Below are positions 1 to 10,522 of a DNA stretch of 64,000 nt, piece after piece. A program made the translations under genes and the position numbers. Positions within the stretch are counted from its first letter, which is position 1; every line of letters starts with the position of its first letter. The DNA lies in contig VGYX01000005.1 of the NCBI GenBank assembly GCA_016872835.1, positions 62,001 through 126,000 of the forward strand, given 5' to 3'. This DNA is from Planctomycetota bacterium. GTDB taxonomy: Bacteria; Planctomycetota; Phycisphaerae; Phycisphaerales; SM1A02. The notes beneath the pieces were generated by a model, which was not told where the DNA came from, made no database searches, and was given only the letters and a program-made list of their open reading frames with translations.

Positions 1-512
1 GCGTGGTGGGGCTGACCTGGCTGGCTCGCGACGCGGGCGACACGCGCGTGGACTTTCAGGCGCTCGCCGGCAGCGGATCCTCGGAGCGGCTCGAGAGCGG
101 AACGACCTTCGCGGGCATCGCGCCCGGCGCGACCGACCACAGCTTCAACTCGCTCGGCTACATCAACACCGGTCTCGCGTTGGCGCCGGAGCCCGCGAAC
201 CTGTTCTGTCCCTCATTGGGCCTGAGCAGCAATCTGCTGCCATCCTCGGACTTCCTGAGCGAGTTCCGAGTGGGCGTGAATGGCTATCTGTTCACACGCA
301 TCCAGAACGACGCTCCGATCAGCATCCAGACCCGGCTTGATGGGAGCAATCTGGTGGGTGGCGAGATCGACGCCATTCTGGACTGGCGCATCAGCAGCGA
401 CGTGAACCTGAACTTCCGATACGGCATCTTCATGCCGAATTCCTCGGTCTTCTTCAATGGCGAGGGCGGCGCGCGCGACTTCATCTATGCGGGAGTCACC
501 TATGCGTTCTAG
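1..512 (+). CDS. Outer-membrane beta-barrel protein, C-terminal part (5' end outside window)
   Basis: The reading frame enters from outside the window, so the start is missing and only the last ~170 residues are visible. They alternate short polar and hydrophobic stretches and end in a strand closing with Phe (GVTYAF), the usual C-terminal signal of Gram-negative outer-membrane barrels. The stretches 'GGEIDAILDW' and 'NFRYGIFMP' loosely resemble the end of alginate-export (AlgE-like) barrels; this likeness is weak and the substrate is unknown. Another porin-type barrel is equally possible. The stop codon lies inside the next gene (11-base overlap), so the two are probably translated from one mRNA. 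Confidence 0.6.
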   Translation, partial: VVGLTWLARDAGDTRVDFQALAGSGSSERLESGTTFAGIAPGATDHSFNSLGYINTGLALAPEPANLFCPSLGLSSNLLPSSDFLSEFRVGVNGYLFTRIQNDAPISIQTRLDGSNLVGGEIDAILDWRISSDVNLNFRYGIFMPNSSVFFNGEGGARDFIYAGVTYAF

Positions 513-1302
513 TGCGCGCATGTGCATCCTGCTGCTGCTCGCGTTGGCTGGTTGCAAGCCGTACGTCCTGAGCAGTTCCGCCGTGGACACCTTGGGCCAG
601 GCCAATCAGGAGATCGAATTTCTGGCCGCGGTGGAGAAGATGCCTGCGGTCACCAACAACGACGCGTTGCACGCGTTCCTGCTGCTTCAGGATGGCGATG
701 ACACGTGTCCTGACTACGCGACGCGTGTGCAGGAGGGGGTCCGTCGTGGCTGGATGCAGGCGGATCATTCGCGGCTGGCGAACGAGGCGGCGCGTGTTGG
801 ATGGATGGCCACGGCTGGTTGCGTGGTGATGAACGTGAAGGGCGGCCTCACCATGCGCGTGATCGGTCCAGTGCCACGCTACGCCACGAAGGAACTTGTC
901 TTCATGGAGATCCTTCCGCTGCGCACCGAGAACCAGGTGCTCGCCGGCTCGGAGTTCGTGGACTACCTGAACCGCCTGCAGCGCATCGCCGGAGCGAATC
1001 GGCGGGCCAGGCCGGATTCGCCGCTGGGCGTACCGGCTGGCGAGGCCGCGGTCTCGCCGGGCAACGAGGGCGCGATTCAGGAAGGCTCGTTGCCAGCACA
1101 GGGGCCGCTTGAGGCACCGCCTCCAGAAGAAACTCCGACGGCGCCGCCGCCCGGGAATTCAACGCCCGAGGTCCGCCCGTCCGCAGGGTCGGGTGCTGGC
1201 GTGACCCCAGCCAAGGGCTCTTCGCCGGCGTCGCAGGTGCCTGGCACGATGCGCCCGGCCAAGAAGCCTGCGCCAGGTGCCCAATCTGGTGGCGGGGGCT
1301 GA
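502..1302 (+). CDS. Lipoprotein of unknown function, Pro-rich C-terminus
   Basis: The start is placed at 502 because GGGAG at 491-495 lies six bases upstream and because the protein then begins with a compact signal peptide ending in the lipobox LAGC (Cys at residue 18). The mature part has ~150 residues with three more Cys and no family I recognise. About 100 residues rich in Pro, Gly, Ala and Ser follow, looking like a flexible spacer in the envelope. It overlaps the upstream barrel gene by 11 bases and probably acts with it at the outer membrane; that is inference from position. 266 residues. Confidence 0.75.
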   Translation: MRSSARMCILLLLALAGCKPYVLSSSAVDTLGQANQEIEFLAAVEKMPAVTNNDALHAFLLLQDGDDTCPDYATRVQEGVRRGWMQADHSRLANEAARVGWMATAGCVVMNVKGGLTMRVIGPVPRYATKELVFMEILPLRTENQVLAGSEFVDYLNRLQRIAGANRRARPDSPLGVPAGEAAVSPGNEGAIQEGSLPAQGPLEAPPPEETPTAPPPGNSTPEVRPSAGSGAGVTPAKGSSPASQVPGTMRPAKKPAPGAQSGGGG

Positions 1303-1452
1303 GTCCCGGAACCTTTGCAGTTTTTTGCACTTCCACATTGCGTGGAGCACGGGGGAAGTGAAAGTCGTACTTTGTTTGACAGTCCGGCGCCTGTGACTGG
1401 TTTCAAGTTTCGCAGCGAATCAGGGCGCTGATCCGTAACCGAGTAACCAACC

Positions 1453-4023
1453 ATGTTCCGAACCACCATCTGCTCGCTTGTCATGCTCGTGTCCACCTGC
1501 CCGTCGCTTGGCGACGCGCCGGCTCCGGCGCAGTCGGACCAGGCGCCGGCCTCGGCGCAGAATTTGCAGGCGATCTTCCTGGAGGTCGACGGCAAGGTGC
1601 GCTGGCGCGCGGATCAGGGTGCCACGTGGCGGGATGCCCGGGTGAACGATCTGGTGAACGAGGGTGCGGAGATCCGCACTGGCCTTCGAAGTCGCGCAGC
1701 GCTGCGCGTGGGCCGCAACGCCACGATCCTCGTTGATGCGGGCACTTCCTTCGAGTTGCCGCAGCTGGAGCAGGAGGGCCAGACGCTGCGCACGCTCGCG
1801 TCGGTCAAGACCGGTCGCGTGGACTTCAAGGTGGACAAGGTCGGTTACGCGAACGACTTCAAGGTCGCCACGCCGCAGACGACGCTGTCCGTGCGTGGCA
1901 CCGGCTTCGCCGTCAATTCGGGGCCGCTCCTTGGCGTGGAGGTGGTGGGTTCGCGCACCAACATGATCAACGCGATCGAGCTGAAGTACGTCGCCTCCAA
2001 CCTGAAGTACTTCATGTCCGGCGCGTCGACCAGTTCGTCCAGCAATCAGGATCCGGTGAAGAGCGCATGGTTGAGTTCGCTGGGGCCGCCGCAGGTCGCG
2101 GGTACCATCGCCGACCGCGGTCAGCTGGAGCAGGCCGCGGCGCAGGGCCAAGTGGGCAACGCGCCGACCAACCCGCAGCAGGCGCAGCAGATCGGCGCGG
2201 CGGAGTCGCAGAATCTCCCACGTACGGACGGATCCCCGATCCGGGGTCTCCTGCTGATGCAGGAACGGGAACTGGATGATCTGAAGTCCTCGACCACCCA
2301 GATCATCGACCAGGCGAGCACGCCGCCGATGCCGGGATTCGCGAGGGCCAAGATCGAGCAGGCGCACGCCGCCGCAGTGGCGCAGCAGGCTGGTATCGCC
2401 GCGGCGCTCGACGCGCAGGAGTCGATGGAGCCGGCCATCACCGAGCTGTCGGGGCTGGATGCGGATTCTCGTTCGAATCTCGAGTCGATGGGCACGCTCC
2501 GGACCTCGATGGACCAGGCGATCGCTGCGGACGACGAGACCGGCGTGACCGCCGCACTCGACCAGATGGGCGAGATCGATGATGCCTGGCAGGGTCAGCT
2601 GAAGTCGAGAGCGCTGGCGCTTGTGACCAGTCTCGAGTCGCTGCAGCAGGATCTGGAGTCCGCCGCTGCCGCCGCGCAGGCCAGCGACACGGCCTTCAAC
2701 GCGCTGCTGCCAGAGGCGCAGGCGAAATTGTCCGTGCTGCAGGCGACGGCGGACTCGCTCGAGGGGTTCCAGTCGTCGATCGAGGCGTATCAGCGTGCCG
2801 TTGTGGCCGCCTTCCGAAGCGGCGAGGTCGGTGCGGATTCGATGCGACAGCTGCGGCGTTCGGTCGAGATCCTGAAGGAGTCCTCGCAGCGAATCAACGC
2901 GGCGCTTGCCGCGCTGCAGGGCGCCACCGAGCGACTTGCGGACGCGCAGTCGATCATCGAGCAAGGACAGGCGCTCTCGCTGGCCATCACCGCGCTGCTG
3001 CGCGGTCAGGACATCTCGGCGCTCGTGCCCACGCTGCAGTCGAACATCGACGAGAACGTGGCGGCCATCGAGGCTGCGCGTTTCGGAGCGTTCTTCGCCG
3101 CCGCGGCGGCCAGCGTGTCGGCGATCGAGGAGCGAAGCGAGCTCGCGCAGACCGAGCGTGATGCGACCGCCTTGGCGCGGGACAACGCCGACACCTCGTC
3201 GACCCAGGCTCAGACTGACATCGACACCACGGTGAGTCTCGCGCTCGCCATGGATTCCTTCTGGAACACGTCCGTTGGGGACTTCTCGCCGAAGGCACGC
3301 ATGGAGGCGCTGCTAGCGCAGAGCCAGACCGATCGTGAGGCGATGGCGGAATTTCTGACAGAGCTGAACGGATCCATCGACACGAACGACCAAGCGGGTG
3401 CCACCCTGTTCCTGGCTGACATGCAGGCGCTGGACAACCTGTGGCGCGATCCAGAGACGGGCTTGCTGGTCGATGTGAATGCGATCGACACCAGCATGCA
3501 GGATAAGTTGGCCGGTGTGAGGGCCGCGCACGATGCGGCAGCCGTCTCGCGCGACAATTTCGAGGGGTTCCTCGCCCAGGCGCAGGCGCGGCGTGACGAC
3601 TCCGTCCTCGCGGCCACTCGCATGGAATCACTGAGGACCCGCATTGAACAGTATCTGACGCAGTATCAGGCGCTCGTCGCAGCAGGCCGTGGCCCGGATG
3701 GTGCGGCCGCAGATTTGGCGTCCGCGGCAAGCGCGCTGGAGGGCGTGCTTGCGACCTATCAGCAGGGCATCGCGGCCAGCGAGCAGGCTGCCGCTGCCGC
3801 GGAGACGGCGAGCACCTATGGACAGCGAATCCTGTTCGCATCTGCCGCCAACGCGCTCGCCAACGCCGCAAATCTTGCGGTCGAGAGCTCGACGCTTCGT
3901 GACCAGATCGTCGGTAACGTTGACCAATTGCACCTCGATCTGGTCACGGGCCAGAACAATTTCGACAATGCATTCGGTGGTCAAAGTGGAGGCGGGCAGG
4001 GTGGTGGTGGCGGCGGCGGCTGA
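1453..4023 (+). CDS. Secreted FecR-domain protein with long helical (coiled-coil) region
   Basis: An N-terminal signal peptide (residues 1-~21) is followed by a FecR-type domain at about residues 45-155: 'GAEIRTGLRSRAALRVG', the 'TGRVDF' turn, and 'TPQTTLSVRGTGFAV', the hallmark 'T-P-x-x-x-x-x-V-R-G-T' motif. From about residue 260 to 830 the protein is low-complexity helix rich in Ala, Gln, Ser and Asp, predicted rod-like coiled coil, and it ends in a Gly run. FecR domains in signal transducers act in the periplasm; here no sigma factor or TonB receptor is adjacent. A CHASE2 adenylate cyclase follows 44 bases downstream, and FecR/CHASE2 pairs are a recurrent arrangement, so a periplasmic input role is plausible but inferred. 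856 residues. Confidence 0.8.
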   Translation: MFRTTICSLVMLVSTCPSLGDAPAPAQSDQAPASAQNLQAIFLEVDGKVRWRADQGATWRDARVNDLVNEGAEIRTGLRSRAALRVGRNATILVDAGTSFELPQLEQEGQTLRTLASVKTGRVDFKVDKVGYANDFKVATPQTTLSVRGTGFAVNSGPLLGVEVVGSRTNMINAIELKYVASNLKYFMSGASTSSSSNQDPVKSAWLSSLGPPQVAGTIADRGQLEQAAAQGQVGNAPTNPQQAQQIGAAESQNLPRTDGSPIRGLLLMQERELDDLKSSTTQIIDQASTPPMPGFARAKIEQAHAAAVAQQAGIAAALDAQESMEPAITELSGLDADSRSNLESMGTLRTSMDQAIAADDETGVTAALDQMGEIDDAWQGQLKSRALALVTSLESLQQDLESAAAAAQASDTAFNALLPEAQAKLSVLQATADSLEGFQSSIEAYQRAVVAAFRSGEVGADSMRQLRRSVEILKESSQRINAALAALQGATERLADAQSIIEQGQALSLAITALLRGQDISALVPTLQSNIDENVAAIEAARFGAFFAAAAASVSAIEERSELAQTERDATALARDNADTSSTQAQTDIDTTVSLALAMDSFWNTSVGDFSPKARMEALLAQSQTDREAMAEFLTELNGSIDTNDQAGATLFLADMQALDNLWRDPETGLLVDVNAIDTSMQDKLAGVRAAHDAAAVSRDNFEGFLAQAQARRDDSVLAATRMESLRTRIEQYLTQYQALVAAGRGPDGAAADLASAASALEGVLATYQQGIAASEQAAAAAETASTYGQRILFASAANALANAANLAVESSTLRDQIVGNVDQLHLDLVTGQNNFDNAFGGQSGGGQGGGGGGG

Positions 4024-4054
4024 ACGGCCGGCGTCGGGCCCCTCGCGACTGCGG

Positions 4055-4060
4055 TACAAA
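4055..4060 (+). promoter_or_regulatory. Candidate -10 box directly before the cyclase start
   Basis: TACAAA lies seven bases before the ATG at 4068. It differs from the TANNNT pattern seen at other starts in the window only in the last base. At this distance transcription would begin at or next to the start codon. There is no Shine-Dalgarno sequence. Confidence 0.4.
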
Positions 4061-4067
4061 TCACGGC

Positions 4068-6749
4068 ATGCGCCAGTTCCAGCGAACAGCCTTCGCGGTG
4101 GGTGCGGTCGTGACCGCGATCGTGCTCGTGGCGGACCTGCTCGGCGCGTTCCGGTGGCTGGAGGACTGGAGCCTCGATCTGAGACAGAAGCACGCACGCT
4201 GGGAGGACGAGCCTTCCGGTGATCAACTTCGCCTCGTCGCGATCGATGACGCGAGTCTGGACACGATCGGCCGTTGGCCGTGGCCGCGGGCCCGAATCGC
4301 CGGGGCGCTGGACGAGGTTCGCATCGCGGGCGCGAAGGCCGTGGCCTTCGACGTGCTGTTTCTTGAACCGGAGGATGGTTCGGAGGGCGATCGGGCGTTG
4401 GCCGACGCGATGGGCCGCATGAAGTCCGTGGTGGCGGTGAGCGTGCGCGAGGACGAGGTGCTGGACCCGATCTGGAGCCGCGGCAAGGGGCCGGAGCACC
4501 TGCAGCGTTTCGCTGCAACCGCCGCCCAGGGCATCGATCGGGACATGACCGTGATCGTCGCGGAGGCGCAGATTCCTGAGCCGTATCGATCGCGCCTGCT
4601 GGAGCGCCCCGGCTCCTTCAAGAGTCTGGCTGCGTGGTTCACGCTGGAGCGCGAGCGCGAGGCTGGCCGACTTCCGCCGGACTTCGATGCGTTCGTGCGA
4701 TTGATGCTGGGTGGGGGCAAGGACGCGGCGCGCGTGGGCAACTTCGGCGAGCGCGCACTGATGGAGCGTGCATGGAAGCGTGGCGAGAGCTGGCGGCACA
4801 TCCAGCCGCACCTGAAGTCCGCGGAAGGTCTGGAGGGTTCGCCCCAGGACCTTCCTCCCATTCCTGAGATTGCCGCGCGAGGATCCCTGTTCGGCGTGGT
4901 GAACGCCGAGCCGGACGCGTTCGACGGTCGACTGCGCCGCGTCACCCCGATGTTCGAGACGGATTTCGGACTCGTGCCGCAGCTCGGCGTGGCGGCGGCG
5001 TTGGCCTTTCGTGACGGCACGGCGACCGAGGTGCAGTGGGATGGTGAGCGCCTTGGCGTGCTTGGTTCGGATCAGCCGCTGCGGAAGGGGCGCCTGCCGA
5101 TCGCGTGGCCCTCGAGCCTGCTCTCGGGCTACGGCACCGCGGGCGGTGGTGATGCCGTCGTGAGCATCGGGCGGCTCGTGGAGCAGGCGGAGAACCGCGG
5201 GAAGCTGGATTCGCAGCGCGCGCGCCTTCGAGAGCTGGGGCGTGACATCGCGGTGGATTCCGACGTGATCGGGCGCATGGACGAGGCGACGTTCGATGCG
5301 GCGCTGAAGGACGGAGGCCTGCGCCGGCAGATCGATGAGACATGGGACTTCTGGGGTGACGACGTGAACGCGACGGACCTGCCGCCCGAGCAGGCGCAGC
5401 AGGTGGCGTCGCTCCGTGAGTGGCGCATGCTGGATGCGGCGATCCGCGAGGGGCAGGAGAAGTTCGATGCGAGCGAGGCCAAGCTCTCGGCGCTGCTGGG
5501 CGGCAAGCTGGTGTTCTTCGGTTTCACGGCGACCGGCACGATGGCGGATATGGTCAGCACCATCTTTGATCCGCGGACCCCAGGCGTGTTCGGTCACATC
5601 GCCGTGGCGGACATGCTGCTGAATGGGCGCTTCCTGAAGTTCGTGCCCGCCTGGGTATCGCCGGTGGCGGTCCTGTTCCTCGGGCTCACGGCGGCGCTCG
5701 TGGCCGCACGGTTCGGGGCGGGCGCGGGCTTCGCGGCCCTCGTCGTGCTGATGGGTGGTTACGTGGGACTGCTCGGCGTGGTCGGCTTCGACCGATTCGA
5801 CGTGGTGTATCCCATGGCCGCGCCTTTGACCAGCGGCTTCGGCAGCTGGGTGGTGGCGACGGCGGCGGTGGCGGTGGTGAACCAGCGCGAGAAGCAGCGC
5901 ATCGCGAAGCAGTTCCGAGCGCGCGTGAGCCCGCAACTTGTGGACAGGCTGGCGGAAAACCCCAAGTCGCTCTCCATGGAAGGCATCGAGCGGGAGACGA
6001 CGATCCTGTTCGGTGATCTCGCGGGCTTCACCACCATCAGCGAGACCCTCGGTGGGCCTGAGGTCGTCCGGACTCTCAACCTGTACATGGGCGAGATGAC
6101 GCGCGAGCTCACCCGCGAGCACGCCTACGTGAACAAGTTCCTGGGTGACGGCCTGCTGGCGTTCTGGAGCGCCTTCGAGCCCGAACCGCGCCAGTGCGAG
6201 TTCGCCGTGCGCGCGGCGATCGAGTGCCAGCGGCTGGTCCGTGAGATCGGCCAGCGGCCCGATCGCGCCGGACTGCCGCCGATCAGCCTGCGGCTCGGCA
6301 TCGCGACAGGCGAGGTGGTCATCGGCGACTGCGGCGCGCCACCCGACCTGAACGACTACACGGTGATCGGCGACTCCGTGAACTTGGCCGCGCGACTCGA
6401 GAGCGCCAACAAGCAGTTCGGCACCAGCGTGCTGATCTGCGGGCGAACGGCCGAGGCTGCGAAGATGGCGAACCTTCCGCTCTGCCATCTGGGCAAGGTG
6501 GTGGTGGTGGGGCAGACGCATCCCGTCGAGGTGTGCGAGGTCTGTCTGGAACGCGATCCCGCCGAGCGCATCCGTCTCACGGAAGCGGCCGTGCGATGCT
6601 TCGGAAGGGGCGACTTCGACGCGGCTCGTGCCGCGTTCCAGACGCTCGAATCACGATGCGGGAAGAGCAAGACTGCGGCCGCGTTCGTGGAGGCAATGGG
6701 CCATCTGGACGATCGCCGGGATGGCGTGCTTCGCTTGCGTGCGAAATGA
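4068..6749 (+). CDS. CHASE2-domain class III adenylate cyclase
   Basis: Predicted to make cAMP in response to an extracytoplasmic signal. Order: a TM helix (~8-26), a CHASE2 sensor (~30-510; 'AIDDASLDTIGRWPWPR', 'AVAFDVLFLEP'), three TM helices (~525-605), then a cyclase domain (~640-810). The catalytic domain has the metal ligands in FGDLAGFT (~647) and FLGDG (~693), Lys in 'NKFLGDG' and 'DYTVIGD', the residues that usually select ATP over GTP, and the transition-state Asn/Arg in 'NLAARLE'. A ~90-residue tail may hold a TPR-like helix pair. All catalytic residues are present. It sits just after the FecR-type gene; a shared signal is inferred. 893 residues. Confidence 0.9.
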   Translation: MRQFQRTAFAVGAVVTAIVLVADLLGAFRWLEDWSLDLRQKHARWEDEPSGDQLRLVAIDDASLDTIGRWPWPRARIAGALDEVRIAGAKAVAFDVLFLEPEDGSEGDRALADAMGRMKSVVAVSVREDEVLDPIWSRGKGPEHLQRFAATAAQGIDRDMTVIVAEAQIPEPYRSRLLERPGSFKSLAAWFTLEREREAGRLPPDFDAFVRLMLGGGKDAARVGNFGERALMERAWKRGESWRHIQPHLKSAEGLEGSPQDLPPIPEIAARGSLFGVVNAEPDAFDGRLRRVTPMFETDFGLVPQLGVAAALAFRDGTATEVQWDGERLGVLGSDQPLRKGRLPIAWPSSLLSGYGTAGGGDAVVSIGRLVEQAENRGKLDSQRARLRELGRDIAVDSDVIGRMDEATFDAALKDGGLRRQIDETWDFWGDDVNATDLPPEQAQQVASLREWRMLDAAIREGQEKFDASEAKLSALLGGKLVFFGFTATGTMADMVSTIFDPRTPGVFGHIAVADMLLNGRFLKFVPAWVSPVAVLFLGLTAALVAARFGAGAGFAALVVLMGGYVGLLGVVGFDRFDVVYPMAAPLTSGFGSWVVATAAVAVVNQREKQRIAKQFRARVSPQLVDRLAENPKSLSMEGIERETTILFGDLAGFTTISETLGGPEVVRTLNLYMGEMTRELTREHAYVNKFLGDGLLAFWSAFEPEPRQCEFAVRAAIECQRLVREIGQRPDRAGLPPISLRLGIATGEVVIGDCGAPPDLNDYTVIGDSVNLAARLESANKQFGTSVLICGRTAEAAKMANLPLCHLGKVVVVGQTHPVEVCEVCLERDPAERIRLTEAAVRCFGRGDFDAARAAFQTLESRCGKSKTAAAFVEAMGHLDDRRDGVLRLRAK

Positions 6750-6761
6750 CGTCCGCGCGCC

Positions 6762-9457
<2,696 letters not shown>

Positions 9458-10396
9458 CTAGGCCGCGAACTCGGGCTTCCGGCCCTCCAGCACGGCCACC
9501 GCGTCGCGCACCACCCAGCTCATGCGGTCCATCGCGGAGCGGGTGCGGCTCGCCAGGTGCGGCGCCAGGTGCGCGTTGCGCATGCCGGCGAGCGGATGGT
9601 CGGCCGTGAAAGGTTCGGGCTCATGCACGTCGAGCAGCGCCTGTGCCCCGGGATTCATGCGAAGGAAGTCCGCGAGTGTCTCATGATCCAGCACGAAGCC
9701 GCGGCAGGTGTTCAGCAGCAGCGCCTCGGGCCGGAGGTGCTTGATGAGCGATGCATTCACGAAATGACGATTGTCCGGTCGGCCGTCGATGTGCAGCGTG
9801 ACGACATCGCTGCGCGCGAAGAGTTCCTCGGCCGACACGGGTTCGGCACCGTGTCGCATCGAGGGTGCGAAGGTCAGCAGGTCGTTGTAGAGCACGCGGA
9901 AACCGATCGCCCGCGCGACCTGCGCCACACGTGAACCGATGCGTCCGAAGCCCAGGATCCCGAGCGTGAGTTCATCCATCTGCCGCTCGCCGCAGACCTC
10001 GCCACGGATACGCTCCCACGCCGCGGTGTTCACGGGATTGTCCAGATACAGTCGAGGGCGCACCGCGTCGCACAGCAGGCAGAGCACGTACTCAACCACC
10101 GCCTGAGTGTTGGCGTCGGGCGTGTGCACCACCGCGATGCCGCGTTCGCGACAGGCTGGAAGATCGATGTTGTCCAGACCCACGCCCGCTCGGGCCACCA
10201 CGCGGAGGCGGGGGAGCCGTTGGAGCAGCGCACGGTCGACTTGGGTGAGGGTGCGCACCACAAGTCCCTCAAGCGAGCCTGTCAGCGCCTCGAAGGCTGG
10301 GTCGCCGGGGGCTGCCTCGGTCACGGAAACCCGCTCCCGAAGCCACCGGAGACTCTCCGGGGTCAGGGGTTCGGTCACGGCGACGCTGGCGGACAT
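9458..10396 (-). CDS. D-isomer-specific 2-hydroxyacid dehydrogenase (SerA-like)
   Basis: An NAD-dependent dehydrogenase of the D-3-phosphoglycerate/D-2-hydroxyacid family. The N-terminal substrate domain has 'ARAGVGLDNID', the NAD domain has GFGRIGS and 'TLHIDGRPDN', and the catalytic set is Arg (NTCRG), Glu (DVHEPEP) and His (LAPHLAS). The 312-residue length lacks the C-terminal ACT/ASB regulatory domains of full SerA, so it is a short-form enzyme: phosphoglycerate, glycerate or another 2-keto acid could be the substrate. It lies upstream of enolase on the same strand, with 66 bases between the two genes, which suits a 3-phosphoglycerate role without proving it. Confidence 0.85.
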   Translation of the reverse strand: MSASVAVTEPLTPESLRWLRERVSVTEAAPGDPAFEALTGSLEGLVVRTLTQVDRALLQRLPRLRVVARAGVGLDNIDLPACRERGIAVVHTPDANTQAVVEYVLCLLCDAVRPRLYLDNPVNTAAWERIRGEVCGERQMDELTLGILGFGRIGSRVAQVARAIGFRVLYNDLLTFAPSMRHGAEPVSAEELFARSDVVTLHIDGRPDNRHFVNASLIKHLRPEALLLNTCRGFVLDHETLADFLRMNPGAQALLDVHEPEPFTADHPLAGMRNAHLAPHLASRTRSAMDRMSWVVRDAVAVLEGRKPEFAA

Positions 10397-10403
10397 GCCC
10401 CGA

Positions 10404-10409
10404 AAGGTA
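10404..10409 (-). promoter_or_regulatory. TANNNT box, leaderless promoter of the dehydrogenase
   Basis: TACCTT on the minus strand is seven bases before the ATG at 10396. This spacing places the transcription start at the start codon. No Shine-Dalgarno lies between. Confidence 0.5.
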
Positions 10410-10460
10410 GCGCAGGCCGGGTTTTGACCCCTTGATGGTCGAAATCTTGCCTTTGGGACC

Positions 10461-10478
10461 GAGAATGCAATGATTCTC
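10461..10478. promoter_or_regulatory. 18-bp inverted repeat in a divergent intergenic region
   Basis: GAGAAT and ATTCTC form perfect 6-base arms around GCAATG; with one mismatch the arms extend to nine bases. The repeat overlaps a possible -10 (AATGAT, 10469-10474) 16 bases after TTGCCT (10447-10452) on the plus strand, so it is placed like an operator for the protease-like gene. A hairpin is the alternative reading. Confidence 0.4.
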
Positions 10479-10522
10479 CGTCACAGGATCCCGCCGCCCC
10501 CGTATCCGATTTCAGCCGAACC

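Noticed and set aside
1376-1381. Perfect TTGACA before the FecR gene
   Set aside because: No acceptable -10 lies 15-19 bases downstream, so I could not call a promoter there; TACTTT at 1368 overlaps it instead.
3981-6521. Very long open frame opposite the CHASE2 cyclase, and many similar antisense frames
   Set aside because: High GC makes stop codons rare on the opposite strand; the encoded sequences are Arg/His/Ala-rich, lack motifs and lie exactly over strongly supported genes.
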